Source: an uncultured bacterium
GTDB lineage: Bacteria; Cyanobacteriota; Vampirovibrionia; Gastranaerophilales; Gastranaerophilaceae
NCBI GenBank assembly: GCA_900313115.1
Contig: OMPX01000189.1
Span: 1 to 38,378, forward strand
Direction of reading: 5' to 3'
Length of the DNA: 38,378 nucleotides
In this document: in pieces, positions 7,352-15,204 of the stretch
Position numbering within the stretch: position 1 is the first letter of the stretch
How the letters are laid out: each line of letters starts with the position of its first letter
Position numbers and translations under genes: made by a program
Notes under the pieces: model-generated
What the model saw: only the letters and a program-made list of their open reading frames with translations
What the model was told of the DNA's origin: nothing
Database searches by the model: none

Positions 7352-7450
7352 TTAGATAGTTGTTTTATCTCTGACAGAATTTTGCAACGAAATTCTGTTA
7401 AATTCGAGTATTCCGACTTTTACGGCTCCGGCAGAGTTGGAGATATCCAC
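7352..7450 (-). CDS. Putative 32-aa small protein, GTG start
   Basis: A 32-codon frame opens at GTG 7450 with CGAGG seven bases upstream. The peptide starts (M)DISNSAGAVKVGILEFNRI and ends VRDKTTI. Its stop is 9 nt before the CPHG gene, giving operon-like spacing. Upstream on the same strand is TATAAT (about 7478-7473), which would give a short leader. Support: good ribosome site, correct position, non-repetitive composition with several GC-richer codons unlike nearby intergenic DNA. Against: short, with a non-ATG start. It could instead be a leader region. Confidence 0.42.
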   Translation of the reverse strand: MDISNSAGAVKVGILEFNRISLQNSVRDKTTI

Positions 7451-7542
7451 CCCATTTCCTCGTACAATTATTCTATTATATAAAAAGTCCTAATCAATAG
7501 TTTGTAAATTATTGTTTAGCGTATGATATTTTATTATTAAAT

Positions 7543-7574
7543 AAAAAAGTACACCTTGATTGGTGTACTTTTTT
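7543..7574 (-). terminator. Rho-independent terminator after the NfnA-like gene
   Basis: Perfect 13-bp stem (AAAAAAGTACACC, 7543-7555; complement 7562-7574) with a 6-nt loop. The minus-strand arm ends in six Ts. It lies 18 nt past the stop of the flavoprotein gene and is symmetric enough to work in both directions. Confidence 0.9.
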
Positions 7575-7591
7575 AGTATTATTCTTTAGAT

Positions 7592-8422
7592 TTATAATTT
7601 TAATAAATTGCAATTTTCAGAACGTCTGCGTTCTTCATCCTTATAAATACGAGTTCTGTTAATAACCTCATCAAAATCAATCTGATGTGCATCAAAATCA
7701 GGTCCATCAACACATGCAAACTTTGTTTCTCCGCCGACTGTAAGACGACAAGCACCACACATGCCTGTCCCGTCAACCATTATAGGATTCATAGAAGCTT
7801 CTGTTTTAATACCCGATTCTTTTGTCATATTGGCAACTGCTCTCATCATAGGCATAGGACCTACAGCAATAACATAATCAACGGTTTCCTTATTCATAAT
7901 ATCCTGAAGAACAGTTGTCCCGTAGCCTTTTATACCCAATGAACCGTCATCGGTTGTTATAAATAGTTCTGTGCAAGCATCTTTCATTTTATCCTGCCAG
8001 AAAATAAGTTCTTTTGTTCTTGCACCCATAATCATATAAACTTTATTACCTGCATCTTTAAAAGCTTTTGCAATAAGATAACAAGGTGCAGCACCATAAC
8101 CGCCTGCCACACATACAACAGTGCCGTATTTTTCAATATGAGTTGGTTTTCCTAATGGCCCAACCAAATCAACTAATTCATCGCCAACTTCTAAAGAAGC
8201 CAATTTCTTTGTTGAATACCCCACTGCCATAAACACAAGTGTAAGAATACCTTTTTCTTTATCTACATCGGCAATAGTCAAAGGAACTCTTTCGCCGTCT
8301 TCTTCCGCTCTGAATATGATAAACTGACCTGCACGTGCATTTCTGACTACGAATGGTGCGTCAATTGTAATTTCATATTGATTTGGACATAATTCTTTTT
8401 TAGATAAAATTTTATAAGCCAT
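7592..8422 (-). CDS. NfnA-like FAD/NAD-binding, [2Fe-2S] electron-transfer subunit
   Basis: 276 aa from the ATG at 8422, which is preceded by AGGAAG. The longer frame opens only at a TTG without a ribosome site. It has an N-terminal ferredoxin-reductase-type FAD barrel (ERVPLTIAD, FAD-binding R-x-x-L-T), then an NAD-binding domain (VCVAGGYGAAPC, residues about 100-111), then a C-terminal Cys cluster (DGTGMCGACR...FACVDGP, about 215-240). This is the layout of NfnA (sulfide dehydrogenase/dihydroorotate dehydrogenase-like small subunit), where an Asp and three Cys hold a [2Fe-2S] cluster. NfnA normally pairs with NfnB to move electrons between ferredoxin, NADH and NADP. NfnB is not adjacent here, so the partner is encoded elsewhere or the protein has another redox role. 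Confidence 0.88.
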   Translation of the reverse strand: MAYKILSKKELCPNQYEITIDAPFVVRNARAGQFIIFRAEEDGERVPLTIADVDKEKGILTLVFMAVGYSTKKLASLEVGDELVDLVGPLGKPTHIEKYGTVVCVAGGYGAAPCYLIAKAFKDAGNKVYMIMGARTKELIFWQDKMKDACTELFITTDDGSLGIKGYGTTVLQDIMNKETVDYVIAVGPMPMMRAVANMTKESGIKTEASMNPIMVDGTGMCGACRLTVGGETKFACVDGPDFDAHQIDFDEVINRTRIYKDEERRRSENCNLLKL

Positions 8423-8486
8423 AATTGATATCTTCCTATTTCCGTACAACTATCTATATTCTACCACCAACAAATAAATTCATTAA

Positions 8487-9200
8487 TTATCTGTTATATC
8501 CGATAATATCTTTTATAACTTCACCTGCAATAATCAATCCCACAACCGAAGGGACAAAAGAAATACTCCCCGGTAACTGATGCTTTACTGTTTCTTCTTC
8601 ACTTTTTGCAGGTTTTATCGGTAATTCTTTTGAATAAACAACTTTTACTTTTTTTATCCGTCTCTTTTTTAATTCCTGACGAATAACTTTTGCTAAAGGG
8701 CATACTGACGTTTTTGAAATATCTGCAACTTCAAATTTAGTAGGATCCATTTTATTTCCTGCACCCATTGAACATATTATAGGCACATTATACTCTTTTG
8801 CTTTTTCGATTAGAGATAATTTGCCTACAACCGTATCAATCGCATCAATAATATAATCATATTTTGAAAAATCAAATCCATCAGCAGTTTCAGGTGTAAA
8901 AAAAGTATTATATTTTACAATATTAACTTCAGGATTTATTTCACGTATTCTTTCTTCTGCTACATCAACCTTATATTTTCCAATAGTCTTTGTAGTTGCA
9001 AGTAACTGACGGTTTAAATTGGTAACGGATACAGTGTCATTATCAATTATATCAACATTCCCGACACCACTTCTGATTAAGGCATCCAAAGCGTGCCCTC
9101 CGACACCGCCAAGCCCAAAGATAGCAATATGCGTTTTTTTTAGTTTCTCAATACCTTCTTTACCTATTAATAATTCCGTTCTCGAAAATTGATCTAACAT
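8487..9200 (-). CDS. tcdA: tRNA threonylcarbamoyladenosine dehydratase (TcdA/CsdL, ThiF family)
   Basis: 237 aa E1-like adenylating enzyme. The nucleotide-binding loop GLGGVGG is near residue 29-35, followed by the acidic strand IIDNDTVSVTNLNRQ with the conserved Asp and Arg. The CSMGAGNKMDPTKF stretch and short C-terminus fit TcdA rather than ThiF/MoeB, which carry extra zinc Cys pairs. It cyclises t6A to ct6A at position 37 of ANN-decoding tRNAs. The start at 9200 is part of a 23-bp sequence duplicated 55 bp upstream. AAAGGT is the likely ribosome site. It is fourth in a run with the phosphohexomutase, coaD and the RDAC-like gene. Confidence 0.9.
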   Translation of the reverse strand: MLDQFSRTELLIGKEGIEKLKKTHIAIFGLGGVGGHALDALIRSGVGNVDIIDNDTVSVTNLNRQLLATTKTIGKYKVDVAEERIREINPEVNIVKYNTFFTPETADGFDFSKYDYIIDAIDTVVGKLSLIEKAKEYNVPIICSMGAGNKMDPTKFEVADISKTSVCPLAKVIRQELKKRRIKKVKVVYSKELPIKPAKSEEETVKHQLPGSISFVPSVVGLIIAGEVIKDIIGYNR

Positions 9201-9258
9201 AATGCATTACCTTTTGAACTACCTTATATTTACCCCTCGAAAATCGATCTAACATAAT
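9181..9258 (-). repeat. 23-bp direct repeat duplicating the tcdA start
   Basis: 9181-9203 and 9236-9258 are identical except for one base (CTCGAAAAT[T/C]GATCTAACATAAT, plus strand). The first copy encodes the start of tcdA. The second holds a decoy ATG (9255), out of frame by 55 nt, and supplies the stop codon and last codons of the RDAC-like gene. Confidence 0.85.
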
Positions 9259-9476
9259 CTCATATCCTCTAAATGAAATTCGATTTCTTTATCAAAAATA
9301 ACTCTGTAATTTCTTTCCATAAAATAATTTTCAATAAAATCTTTTGCAGAAGGTTCAAGATTATCAACAGAAAAATACTGTCCTCCGCAAGTATCGTGAA
9401 CATGAAGCTGAATATCGAATTTATCATTTAAAACTTGTTTTAATTCGATTATTTTTGTTATATCAATTATTGACAT
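9249..9476 (-). CDS. Small protein resembling the RDAC family
   Basis: 75 aa. The central [16 protein letters not shown] resembles the RDAC-type small proteins of Firmicutes (their LRDACGGQ region), but with HDTC in place of RDAC. It has an alpha/beta feel, no membrane segment and a single conserved-looking Cys-Gly-Gly. Function is not known for the family as far as I am aware. It overlaps the 3' end of coaD by 14 nt, implying translational coupling. Its last three codons and stop fall in the duplicated tcdA start sequence, so its C-terminus was probably reshaped by that duplication. Confidence 0.7.
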   Translation of the reverse strand: MSIIDITKIIELKQVLNDKFDIQLHVHDTCGGQYFSVDNLEPSAKDFIENYFMERNYRVIFDKEIEFHLEDMRLC

Positions 9477-9972
9477 TTTTCACCTTATTTATCAGGTAAT
9501 CATTAACTTCAGGAGAAACAAATTTTGATATATCACCGTTATGCATCAAAATTTCTTTCACCGTGCTTGAGGATATAAAGTTATACTCAGGTTTTGTCAT
9601 AAGAAAGACAGTCTTTATATCTTCGGATAAAGCTCTGTTTGTCTGAGATAGCTGCATTTCGTACTCAAAATCAGAAACAGCTCTTAAACCTCTTAAAAGT
9701 ATAGTTGCATTTTTCTTTTTTGCATATTCGACAGTTAGTCCGTCAAAACTATCCACCTCTACATTAGGCAAATCTTTTACACATTCTTTTATAAGCTGTA
9801 CCCTTTCTTCGACAGTCAAAAATCCTTTTTTGGAAGAATTTTTTAATACTGCAATAATGACCCTGTCAAACATTTTTGCGCCATCCGAAAGCACGTCTAA
9901 ATGTCCTAATGTAATCGGATCAAAACTTCCGGGGTAAATGGCTATTTTAATATTTTCTGATTTTTTATCCAT
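9463..9972 (-). CDS. coaD: Pantetheine-phosphate adenylyltransferase (CoaD)
   Basis: 169 aa, typical CoaD length. It shows the nucleotidyltransferase motif T-x-G-H in [12 protein letters not shown] (about 13-24), the [13 protein letters not shown] segment that binds pantetheine phosphate (about 88-100), and the second signature ISSSTVKE near residue 132. It catalyses the penultimate step of coenzyme A synthesis, adenylating 4'-phosphopantetheine. It follows the phosphohexomutase by 14 nt (site GGTAAA before the ATG) and overlaps the next small gene. No other CoA gene is in the window. Confidence 0.96.
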   Translation of the reverse strand: MDKKSENIKIAIYPGSFDPITLGHLDVLSDGAKMFDRVIIAVLKNSSKKGFLTVEERVQLIKECVKDLPNVEVDSFDGLTVEYAKKKNATILLRGLRAVSDFEYEMQLSQTNRALSEDIKTVFLMTKPEYNFISSSTVKEILMHNGDISKFVSPEVNDYLINKVKNVNN

Positions 9973-9986
9973 ATTTTACCAACTTT

Positions 9987-12248
9987 CTAAAAAGAATATT
10001 CAGGGATATCAAATTTCTCGTTATTTGCATCTTTTTCGACAAATTTTAAATAATCATCAAGAGCTGTTTCTTTTGAATTTTCGTAAAATTCTTCAGAAAT
10101 AAATTGCTTATGCAAATCTGTTCTTTCGCCTGAATAATTACCCAAAATACGCGCATAATCACAAATATCTTTTAATGATTTACCTCCGCCGTATGCTTTT
10201 GTTTTCGCATCTGTACCTGACGGACGTATTTCAATATATTTATCAGTAAATTCAATATATGTACCATCCCCGACAAATTTTATTGATTTTACATTTGTAA
10301 AATCTAACCCTGAAAATGCGTCATTTAAAACCAAAATTGCATCATCAAGTGTCATAACACCTTTATTTATTGCAATAGCTAACGATAAGAAGAATAAATC
10401 ATTCTTAGTTCTTTGTTTTTCACCTTCTGTTTTTGCTATTTTCAGTTTTTCGATATCAGGCTCAGATTCATTGTAGTATGCGATATCTTCTCTTGTATCA
10501 AATATTGATTCAATATTATTTTGTTCAAAAACTTCAAGCAAATATTGAGATAAAGTTGTATTATCTTCTTCTAACTGAGCAATCAAAGATGATGCAACTA
10601 TTATTGCTTCTGTTGCACTCTTTTCTCTCATTGCAATTGCTTCTCTGCCGATAAGAGATTTTACGGTATCTTCTGCACCCATAATCATACCGCCTGATTC
10701 TTCTCCACCAAAGATTAAACGCGGTTGAACACCTAAATCAATGGTATTTCCAAACACATCATCAACTTTAACGGAAGAGTTTGGATTATTTTTAAGCTGA
10801 AGTTCAACTTTTTTCATAATATTTGCAATTTCTTTAAACCCAACAGGAACATTAACAACTTTTATACCGTTTGCCTCTGCCCATTCATCCCAGGATAAAG
10901 CTGATGCTGTCGTTTTAATCATGAATCTTGAATGATTATTCCAACGGTGAGCTTGTTTTAACTGTTTCATTCTGTAATCCATTAACATCAAAAATGCCTG
11001 ATTTGCAGTGAATACAGTAAGAACTCTACCTAAACCTAATTTGATATAAGAAATACCGTTTTCATCTAAAGTTGGAATATTCCCTTCACTTTCAAGTTGA
11101 CAAATTGTCAATCGGTCGTGGTCAGGGTCTGTAATCAAAACGGCCGTTCCAATTGGATAATCTCTTAAAACAACATCATAATCTAACGATTCAATAACAG
11201 GAAAGAAGGTTTCCCCGTTTTGACGCTTCGCAACAACCGTTGCATCTACGGAGTAATCATAAAATGTTTTATTACCCTTTGGATCTGTATCATATTTTCC
11301 TATTGAATGGAAAAACGGATCTTCTTCCGTATTATTCCAATCAAACTTATCAGTTAAACCAAGTTTTTCCAATACTCTGCTTAATGTTCTGTAAGCACAT
11401 CCGCCAACACTTTCAATAACGATTTTGTTTTGCATTGATTTTAATTTTGTTAAATCCTCTGCAACGCCATTTTTCAAATATTCAACATAAAGATTTATAC
11501 CGTCTTCTAACTTTTCCATAACGCTTTCATCAATAAGCGGATTATCTTTAGCTGAAATCTTTATTTCATAACTTCCTTCTTTTTCGACTTTTTCAAATAT
11601 CATTTGAATTTTATTAACAAATTCTAATGATTCTTCAGGCAAATACTGACTTCCTTGAGAATTTAAATCTTTTGTCGCAGTCTTAACAGATATACCGTGA
11701 CTTGAAGTAATATATTCTCCGCCTACCAAATCAAGTTTGAAAGCCAAAAATGATGCAAGCCAGATAGGAATAGTTTGTCTGTCTTTTGATGTTAGAGTTC
11801 TGATACCTTGAGCAGCTTGTATTCTTGCAATTGCATCAAGATATAGCTGTGAATTATATCTGACTTCACTTCCAACTAATTTTATAATTTCTTTTCCTTC
11901 ATATTTTTCTTTTACGACAAGAGCTTTTGCAAGAGTTGCCAAAACAATACCAACAAGGTTTATAGGAAACCTTGTGTCTTGCGGGAACAAAATGTTTTGA
12001 GGACCTCTTATACCTGCAGTTGAAACTTTTGCCTCTTTTGAATAGTTTGCAAACCAATCTAAAAGATTTAAACCTTCAGGATTACTAATTTCATCGTATG
12101 GGTAAAGATGTTCTTTTTTTAAGGTAAACGTAAACTCTCCCTCATTAGAAAAGTCCATCAGCTTATTATTTTTTATATACTCAGGTGTCTTATCAAAGAC
12201 ATTTTTAAATAATTCATTTTCTAAATCACAACTCGCACTTATATTCAT
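9987..12248 (-). CDS. Phosphohexomutase (phosphoglucomutase/phosphomannomutase family), long form
   Basis: 753 aa, far longer than the usual 450-580. All four family elements are present in order: the N-terminal TAGIRGP stretch; the phosphoserine loop TSSHGI (about 181-186), which keeps the Ser and His but not the canonical TASHNP; the metal loop DPDHDR (about 372-377); and the sugar loop GGEESGG (about 509) with the phosphate loop RPSGTDAK (about 671). It should interconvert hexose 1- and 6-phosphates. Extra length comes from insertions between domains and a C-terminal extension of about 60 residues. AAGGATG precedes the ATG and TATAAT lies at 12285-12280, a plausible promoter for the five-gene run. 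Substrate (glucose or mannose) is uncertain. Confidence 0.9.
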   Translation of the reverse strand: MNISASCDLENELFKNVFDKTPEYIKNNKLMDFSNEGEFTFTLKKEHLYPYDEISNPEGLNLLDWFANYSKEAKVSTAGIRGPQNILFPQDTRFPINLVGIVLATLAKALVVKEKYEGKEIIKLVGSEVRYNSQLYLDAIARIQAAQGIRTLTSKDRQTIPIWLASFLAFKLDLVGGEYITSSHGISVKTATKDLNSQGSQYLPEESLEFVNKIQMIFEKVEKEGSYEIKISAKDNPLIDESVMEKLEDGINLYVEYLKNGVAEDLTKLKSMQNKIVIESVGGCAYRTLSRVLEKLGLTDKFDWNNTEEDPFFHSIGKYDTDPKGNKTFYDYSVDATVVAKRQNGETFFPVIESLDYDVVLRDYPIGTAVLITDPDHDRLTICQLESEGNIPTLDENGISYIKLGLGRVLTVFTANQAFLMLMDYRMKQLKQAHRWNNHSRFMIKTTASALSWDEWAEANGIKVVNVPVGFKEIANIMKKVELQLKNNPNSSVKVDDVFGNTIDLGVQPRLIFGGEESGGMIMGAEDTVKSLIGREAIAMREKSATEAIIVASSLIAQLEEDNTTLSQYLLEVFEQNNIESIFDTREDIAYYNESEPDIEKLKIAKTEGEKQRTKNDLFFLSLAIAINKGVMTLDDAILVLNDAFSGLDFTNVKSIKFVGDGTYIEFTDKYIEIRPSGTDAKTKAYGGGKSLKDICDYARILGNYSGERTDLHKQFISEEFYENSKETALDDYLKFVEKDANNEKFDIPEYSF

Positions 12249-12315
12249 AATACATCCTTATTATCGTATAACTTATGATATTATACCGCAAATATAATTT
12301 GATGTATTTAATACA

Positions 12316-13431
12316 TTATGTTATAGTAAACACTTTTCTATAATAAAGCCAAGTTCCCACAACTGTTAGTATTATATTAGGTAAAAATGCAGCTAAAAAC
12401 GGGTGTAAACTGCCGGCTTCTCCAAAAGAAAGAGAAAGTGCCCTAATCAGATAATATGCAAATATAATTAAAATACTAAATAGAAATCCTCTGTTATAAC
12501 GAACCCTTGGCGGTGTAATTGCTAACGGAACACCTATCAGAACGAGAACAATGGTAGTGAGAGGAAGTGCCAGTTTATCAAATAAATCGATAATCAAATC
12601 TCGCCTGTATTCTAATGTTTTATTTTTGGATATAAACAGACACAACTGCAGAAAATTATGTTCGTTTGCCACATTTCGATTCAGTTCTTTTTTCAAATCT
12701 ATCCCGAATTGAGCGATTGTTTTACCAAAATATGTTGCATTTAAGACTTTTCCTTCATCAGCAATGGTATAAACAATACCGTTATTAAAAATCCAACCTT
12801 TAGGAGAAGAACCGCCTGATTGTGCCTGCAATACGTGTATTGCATCAGGTTTTGCCATATCTAAAACAGTAACGTTATGAAATTGTTTATCCTCACACGA
12901 TTCAACATAAAACAGCCTTTTTAAAGTTCTATCATCATTTACCTCTTGAAAAGTAAAATCATGTTTTCCTTCAGGAATATTTTTCTGACAGAAAGCCCAA
13001 AGAGCCAAATCTTTTGACTGTTTTGTCATAATTGGCACTACTGTTTCATTTATAAAAAAGCTAAACAAACACATAACAGTAGCAAAAACAAATACAGGTT
13101 TTGCAATACGGTTAAACCCGATTCCGCAGGCTCTCATAACAGTAAGCTCTGAAGCAAGACTCAGCTTGTTTAACGTCATAACAGTTGATAACAATACTCC
13201 CATAGGAATTGTCATAACAAAAATAGAAGGCAAACTCAAAACAACCATTATAAAGGCAACCTTAAAAGGAATACCATATTTTGCAATTTGCTTAATCAAA
13301 GTCATAAAAGTATCTGATGCAAAAATAATAGAAGTAAAAACAAGTACACCCATTATAAACATCTCTATTATATGTTTAAGAATGTATTTATCAAGCAATT
13401 TTAAATTTTCAATTTTAAAATTTTTAATCAT
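12316..13431 (-). CDS. LptF/LptG-family permease (YjgP/YjgQ)
   Basis: 371 aa. There are three hydrophobic helices in the first 110 residues, a soluble beta-rich domain (about 130-265), then three more helices to the end (FDKLALPLTTIVLVLIGVPL region), the standard LptF/LptG topology. LptF and LptG form the inner-membrane part of the ABC machine that extracts lipopolysaccharide. Cyanobacteria-type genomes often have a single such gene. Presence of this gene supports an outer membrane. A TATAAT at 13453-13448 and AAGG before the ATG suggest its own promoter. No other Lpt gene is nearby. Confidence 0.9.
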   Translation of the reverse strand: MIKNFKIENLKLLDKYILKHIIEMFIMGVLVFTSIIFASDTFMTLIKQIAKYGIPFKVAFIMVVLSLPSIFVMTIPMGVLLSTVMTLNKLSLASELTVMRACGIGFNRIAKPVFVFATVMCLFSFFINETVVPIMTKQSKDLALWAFCQKNIPEGKHDFTFQEVNDDRTLKRLFYVESCEDKQFHNVTVLDMAKPDAIHVLQAQSGGSSPKGWIFNNGIVYTIADEGKVLNATYFGKTIAQFGIDLKKELNRNVANEHNFLQLCLFISKNKTLEYRRDLIIDLFDKLALPLTTIVLVLIGVPLAITPPRVRYNRGFLFSILIIFAYYLIRALSLSFGEAGSLHPFLAAFLPNIILTVVGTWLYYRKVFTIT

Positions 13432-13551
13432 GCAAACCTTCTATTTTATTATACTTTTTTCTTAACCGAATCTAACCACATCATCTAATGTAAAAGAATT
13501 TAAAGCAATTATTATAGAACTATATATAATCCTCATCGCTCATTCCTCTCT

Positions 13552-14628
13552 TTATATCAGGAGAGGTTTTCTTTCATTTGCAAAAGCATTCTTGATAGAT
13601 TCATTATAATCAGGTTTCAAAATACCAACTTCCGTAATAATACCTGTAATTAATTCATGAGGTGTAACATCAAATCCCGGATTTATAACATTAACACCCT
13701 CAGCACAAACAAGCTTACCATTGATTGTAGTAACTTCATCGTGCGAACGCTCTTCAATAGGAATTTCTTCTCCTGATTTGATAGAAGTATCAATCGTTGA
13801 AAGCGGAGCTGCAATATAAAAAGGAATATTATGATATTTTGCGGCAATTGCAACCGTATATGTCCCGATTTTGTTTGCAGTATCACCATTTGCAGCAATT
13901 CTGTCAGCTCCTACAACAACCATATCTATCATACCTTTTTTCATAAAATATGAACACATTCCGTCTGTTATCATTGTTACCGGAATACCGTCCATTTTTA
14001 GTTCAAAAGTCGTAATACGTGAACCTTGTTGTCTTGGTCTTGTTTCATCTGAAAATACCTGAATAGAATTATCTCTTGCATAAGCAGATCTGACAACACC
14101 TAAAGCAGTACCATATCCGACAGTAGCAAGTGCACCTGCATTACAGTGCGTAAGAATAGTTGCACCCTTTGGTACAACATCCGCACCATATTCACCGATA
14201 CTTTTATTGATTGCGATATCATCATTTTCCATTTTAATACCGTTTTGTTTTAACTCTTCAACCATACCTTTTATATCAGAAGTTGAGTTATGCAAGATTT
14301 CTAACTGTCTGTCCACACCCCACATAAGATTAACTGCAGTTGGTCTGGATGTTTTTAAATATTCTGCCTTTTGAGTTAATTGAGAAATAAATTCTTCTCT
14401 TGATAACCCTTTATTCATCAATTCCTGAGCATATAAAACAACACCGTGAGCCGCAGACACACCGATTGCGGGTGCTCCTCTGACTATCATGGTTTTTATT
14501 GCATCATACATTTCATCTCCTGTTTTGATATCAACCATGACGTATTCATAAGGAACTTTTGTCTGATCAACCATTCTTGAAACATTATCAACCCACTGAA
14601 TTGTTCTTATTTTTGATTCAAATACCAT
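13552..14628 (-). CDS. mtnA: S-methyl-5-thioribose-1-phosphate isomerase (MtnA)
   Basis: 358 aa eIF2B-like isomerase. The catalytic Cys is in THCNAGALATVGYGTALG (about 161) and the catalytic Asp in VGADRIAANGD (about 241). The N-terminal R-G-A-P-A-I-G phosphate-binding motif is present. It converts methylthioribose-1-phosphate to methylthioribulose-1-phosphate in methionine salvage and can also act on 5-deoxyribose-1-phosphate. A TAGGAG ribosome site precedes the ATG. It lies 13 nt after the small membrane protein gene. The window also holds an MTA/SAH nucleosidase at 35542, an upstream step of the same pathway; the kinase step is not seen. Confidence 0.95.
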   Translation of the reverse strand: MVFESKIRTIQWVDNVSRMVDQTKVPYEYVMVDIKTGDEMYDAIKTMIVRGAPAIGVSAAHGVVLYAQELMNKGLSREEFISQLTQKAEYLKTSRPTAVNLMWGVDRQLEILHNSTSDIKGMVEELKQNGIKMENDDIAINKSIGEYGADVVPKGATILTHCNAGALATVGYGTALGVVRSAYARDNSIQVFSDETRPRQQGSRITTFELKMDGIPVTMITDGMCSYFMKKGMIDMVVVGADRIAANGDTANKIGTYTVAIAAKYHNIPFYIAAPLSTIDTSIKSGEEIPIEERSHDEVTTINGKLVCAEGVNVINPGFDVTPHELITGIITEVGILKPDYNESIKNAFANERKPLLI

Positions 14629-14641
14629 TTATATTTCACTC

Positions 14642-15118
14642 CTATTGTAATTTATCTTCATTTTGTAAAGTAGTTAATAATTCATATATATAAGCAGTTA
14701 CACCACCTGCAAAACTATTCATCAAGCCGCACAATAACGCACCTAAAATCAATAGAAAGATTAAAGTGAATAAATTTAGTGGATTTGTAAACCCGTAAAG
14801 AACAAGATTTGCAATTAACGGATTGTAATTAGCATTAATCAATGAAATTATTAACAACAAAGGTAAGAATGAACCATAGAATCCTATTAAGGAAGTAGTA
14901 CCGATTACAGCACCTAATATGCCCCCTTCTTTAACCGTAATATCACCTATAACATTATTTTTCTTGAGATAAACAATCATGCCTGCAGCAAGCAGTAAGA
15001 AATATAACACAAAGACCAAACTTCCGATAAATGGAATAAGCGTAATTAATCCTACCCCCAAACCAACTAAAACACTAAATAAGCTAATTTGTTTTATAAA
15101 TACTGCATTGATTTTCAT
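14642..15118 (-). CDS. Small four-helix membrane protein
   Basis: 158 aa from the ATG at 15118, chosen because AGAGG sits 7 nt upstream; the ATG five codons earlier overlaps that site. Hydrophobic segments cover about residues 8-32, 34-50, 64-95 and 105-142, with Gly-rich turns. No motif was recognised. It directly precedes mtnA and is probably co-transcribed. An integral membrane protein of unknown function; a transporter role for a salvage metabolite is only a guess. Confidence 0.72.
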   Translation of the reverse strand: MKINAVFIKQISLFSVLVGLGVGLITLIPFIGSLVFVLYFLLLAAGMIVYLKKNNVIGDITVKEGGILGAVIGTTSLIGFYGSFLPLLLIISLINANYNPLIANLVLYGFTNPLNLFTLIFLLILGALLCGLMNSFAGGVTAYIYELLTTLQNEDKLQ

Positions 15119-15204
15119 AATAAAACCTCTCATTCGTAACCAACTTTATAATATCATAAAAACGGTAGCAGATAACATCATAAGAAAGAATTAGCTTAAT
15201 AAAT

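Noticed and set aside
13545-13566. Terminator hairpin CCTCTC...GAGAGG after mtnA
   Set aside because: Only a 6-bp stem, overlapping the last codons, with no T run on the minus strand.
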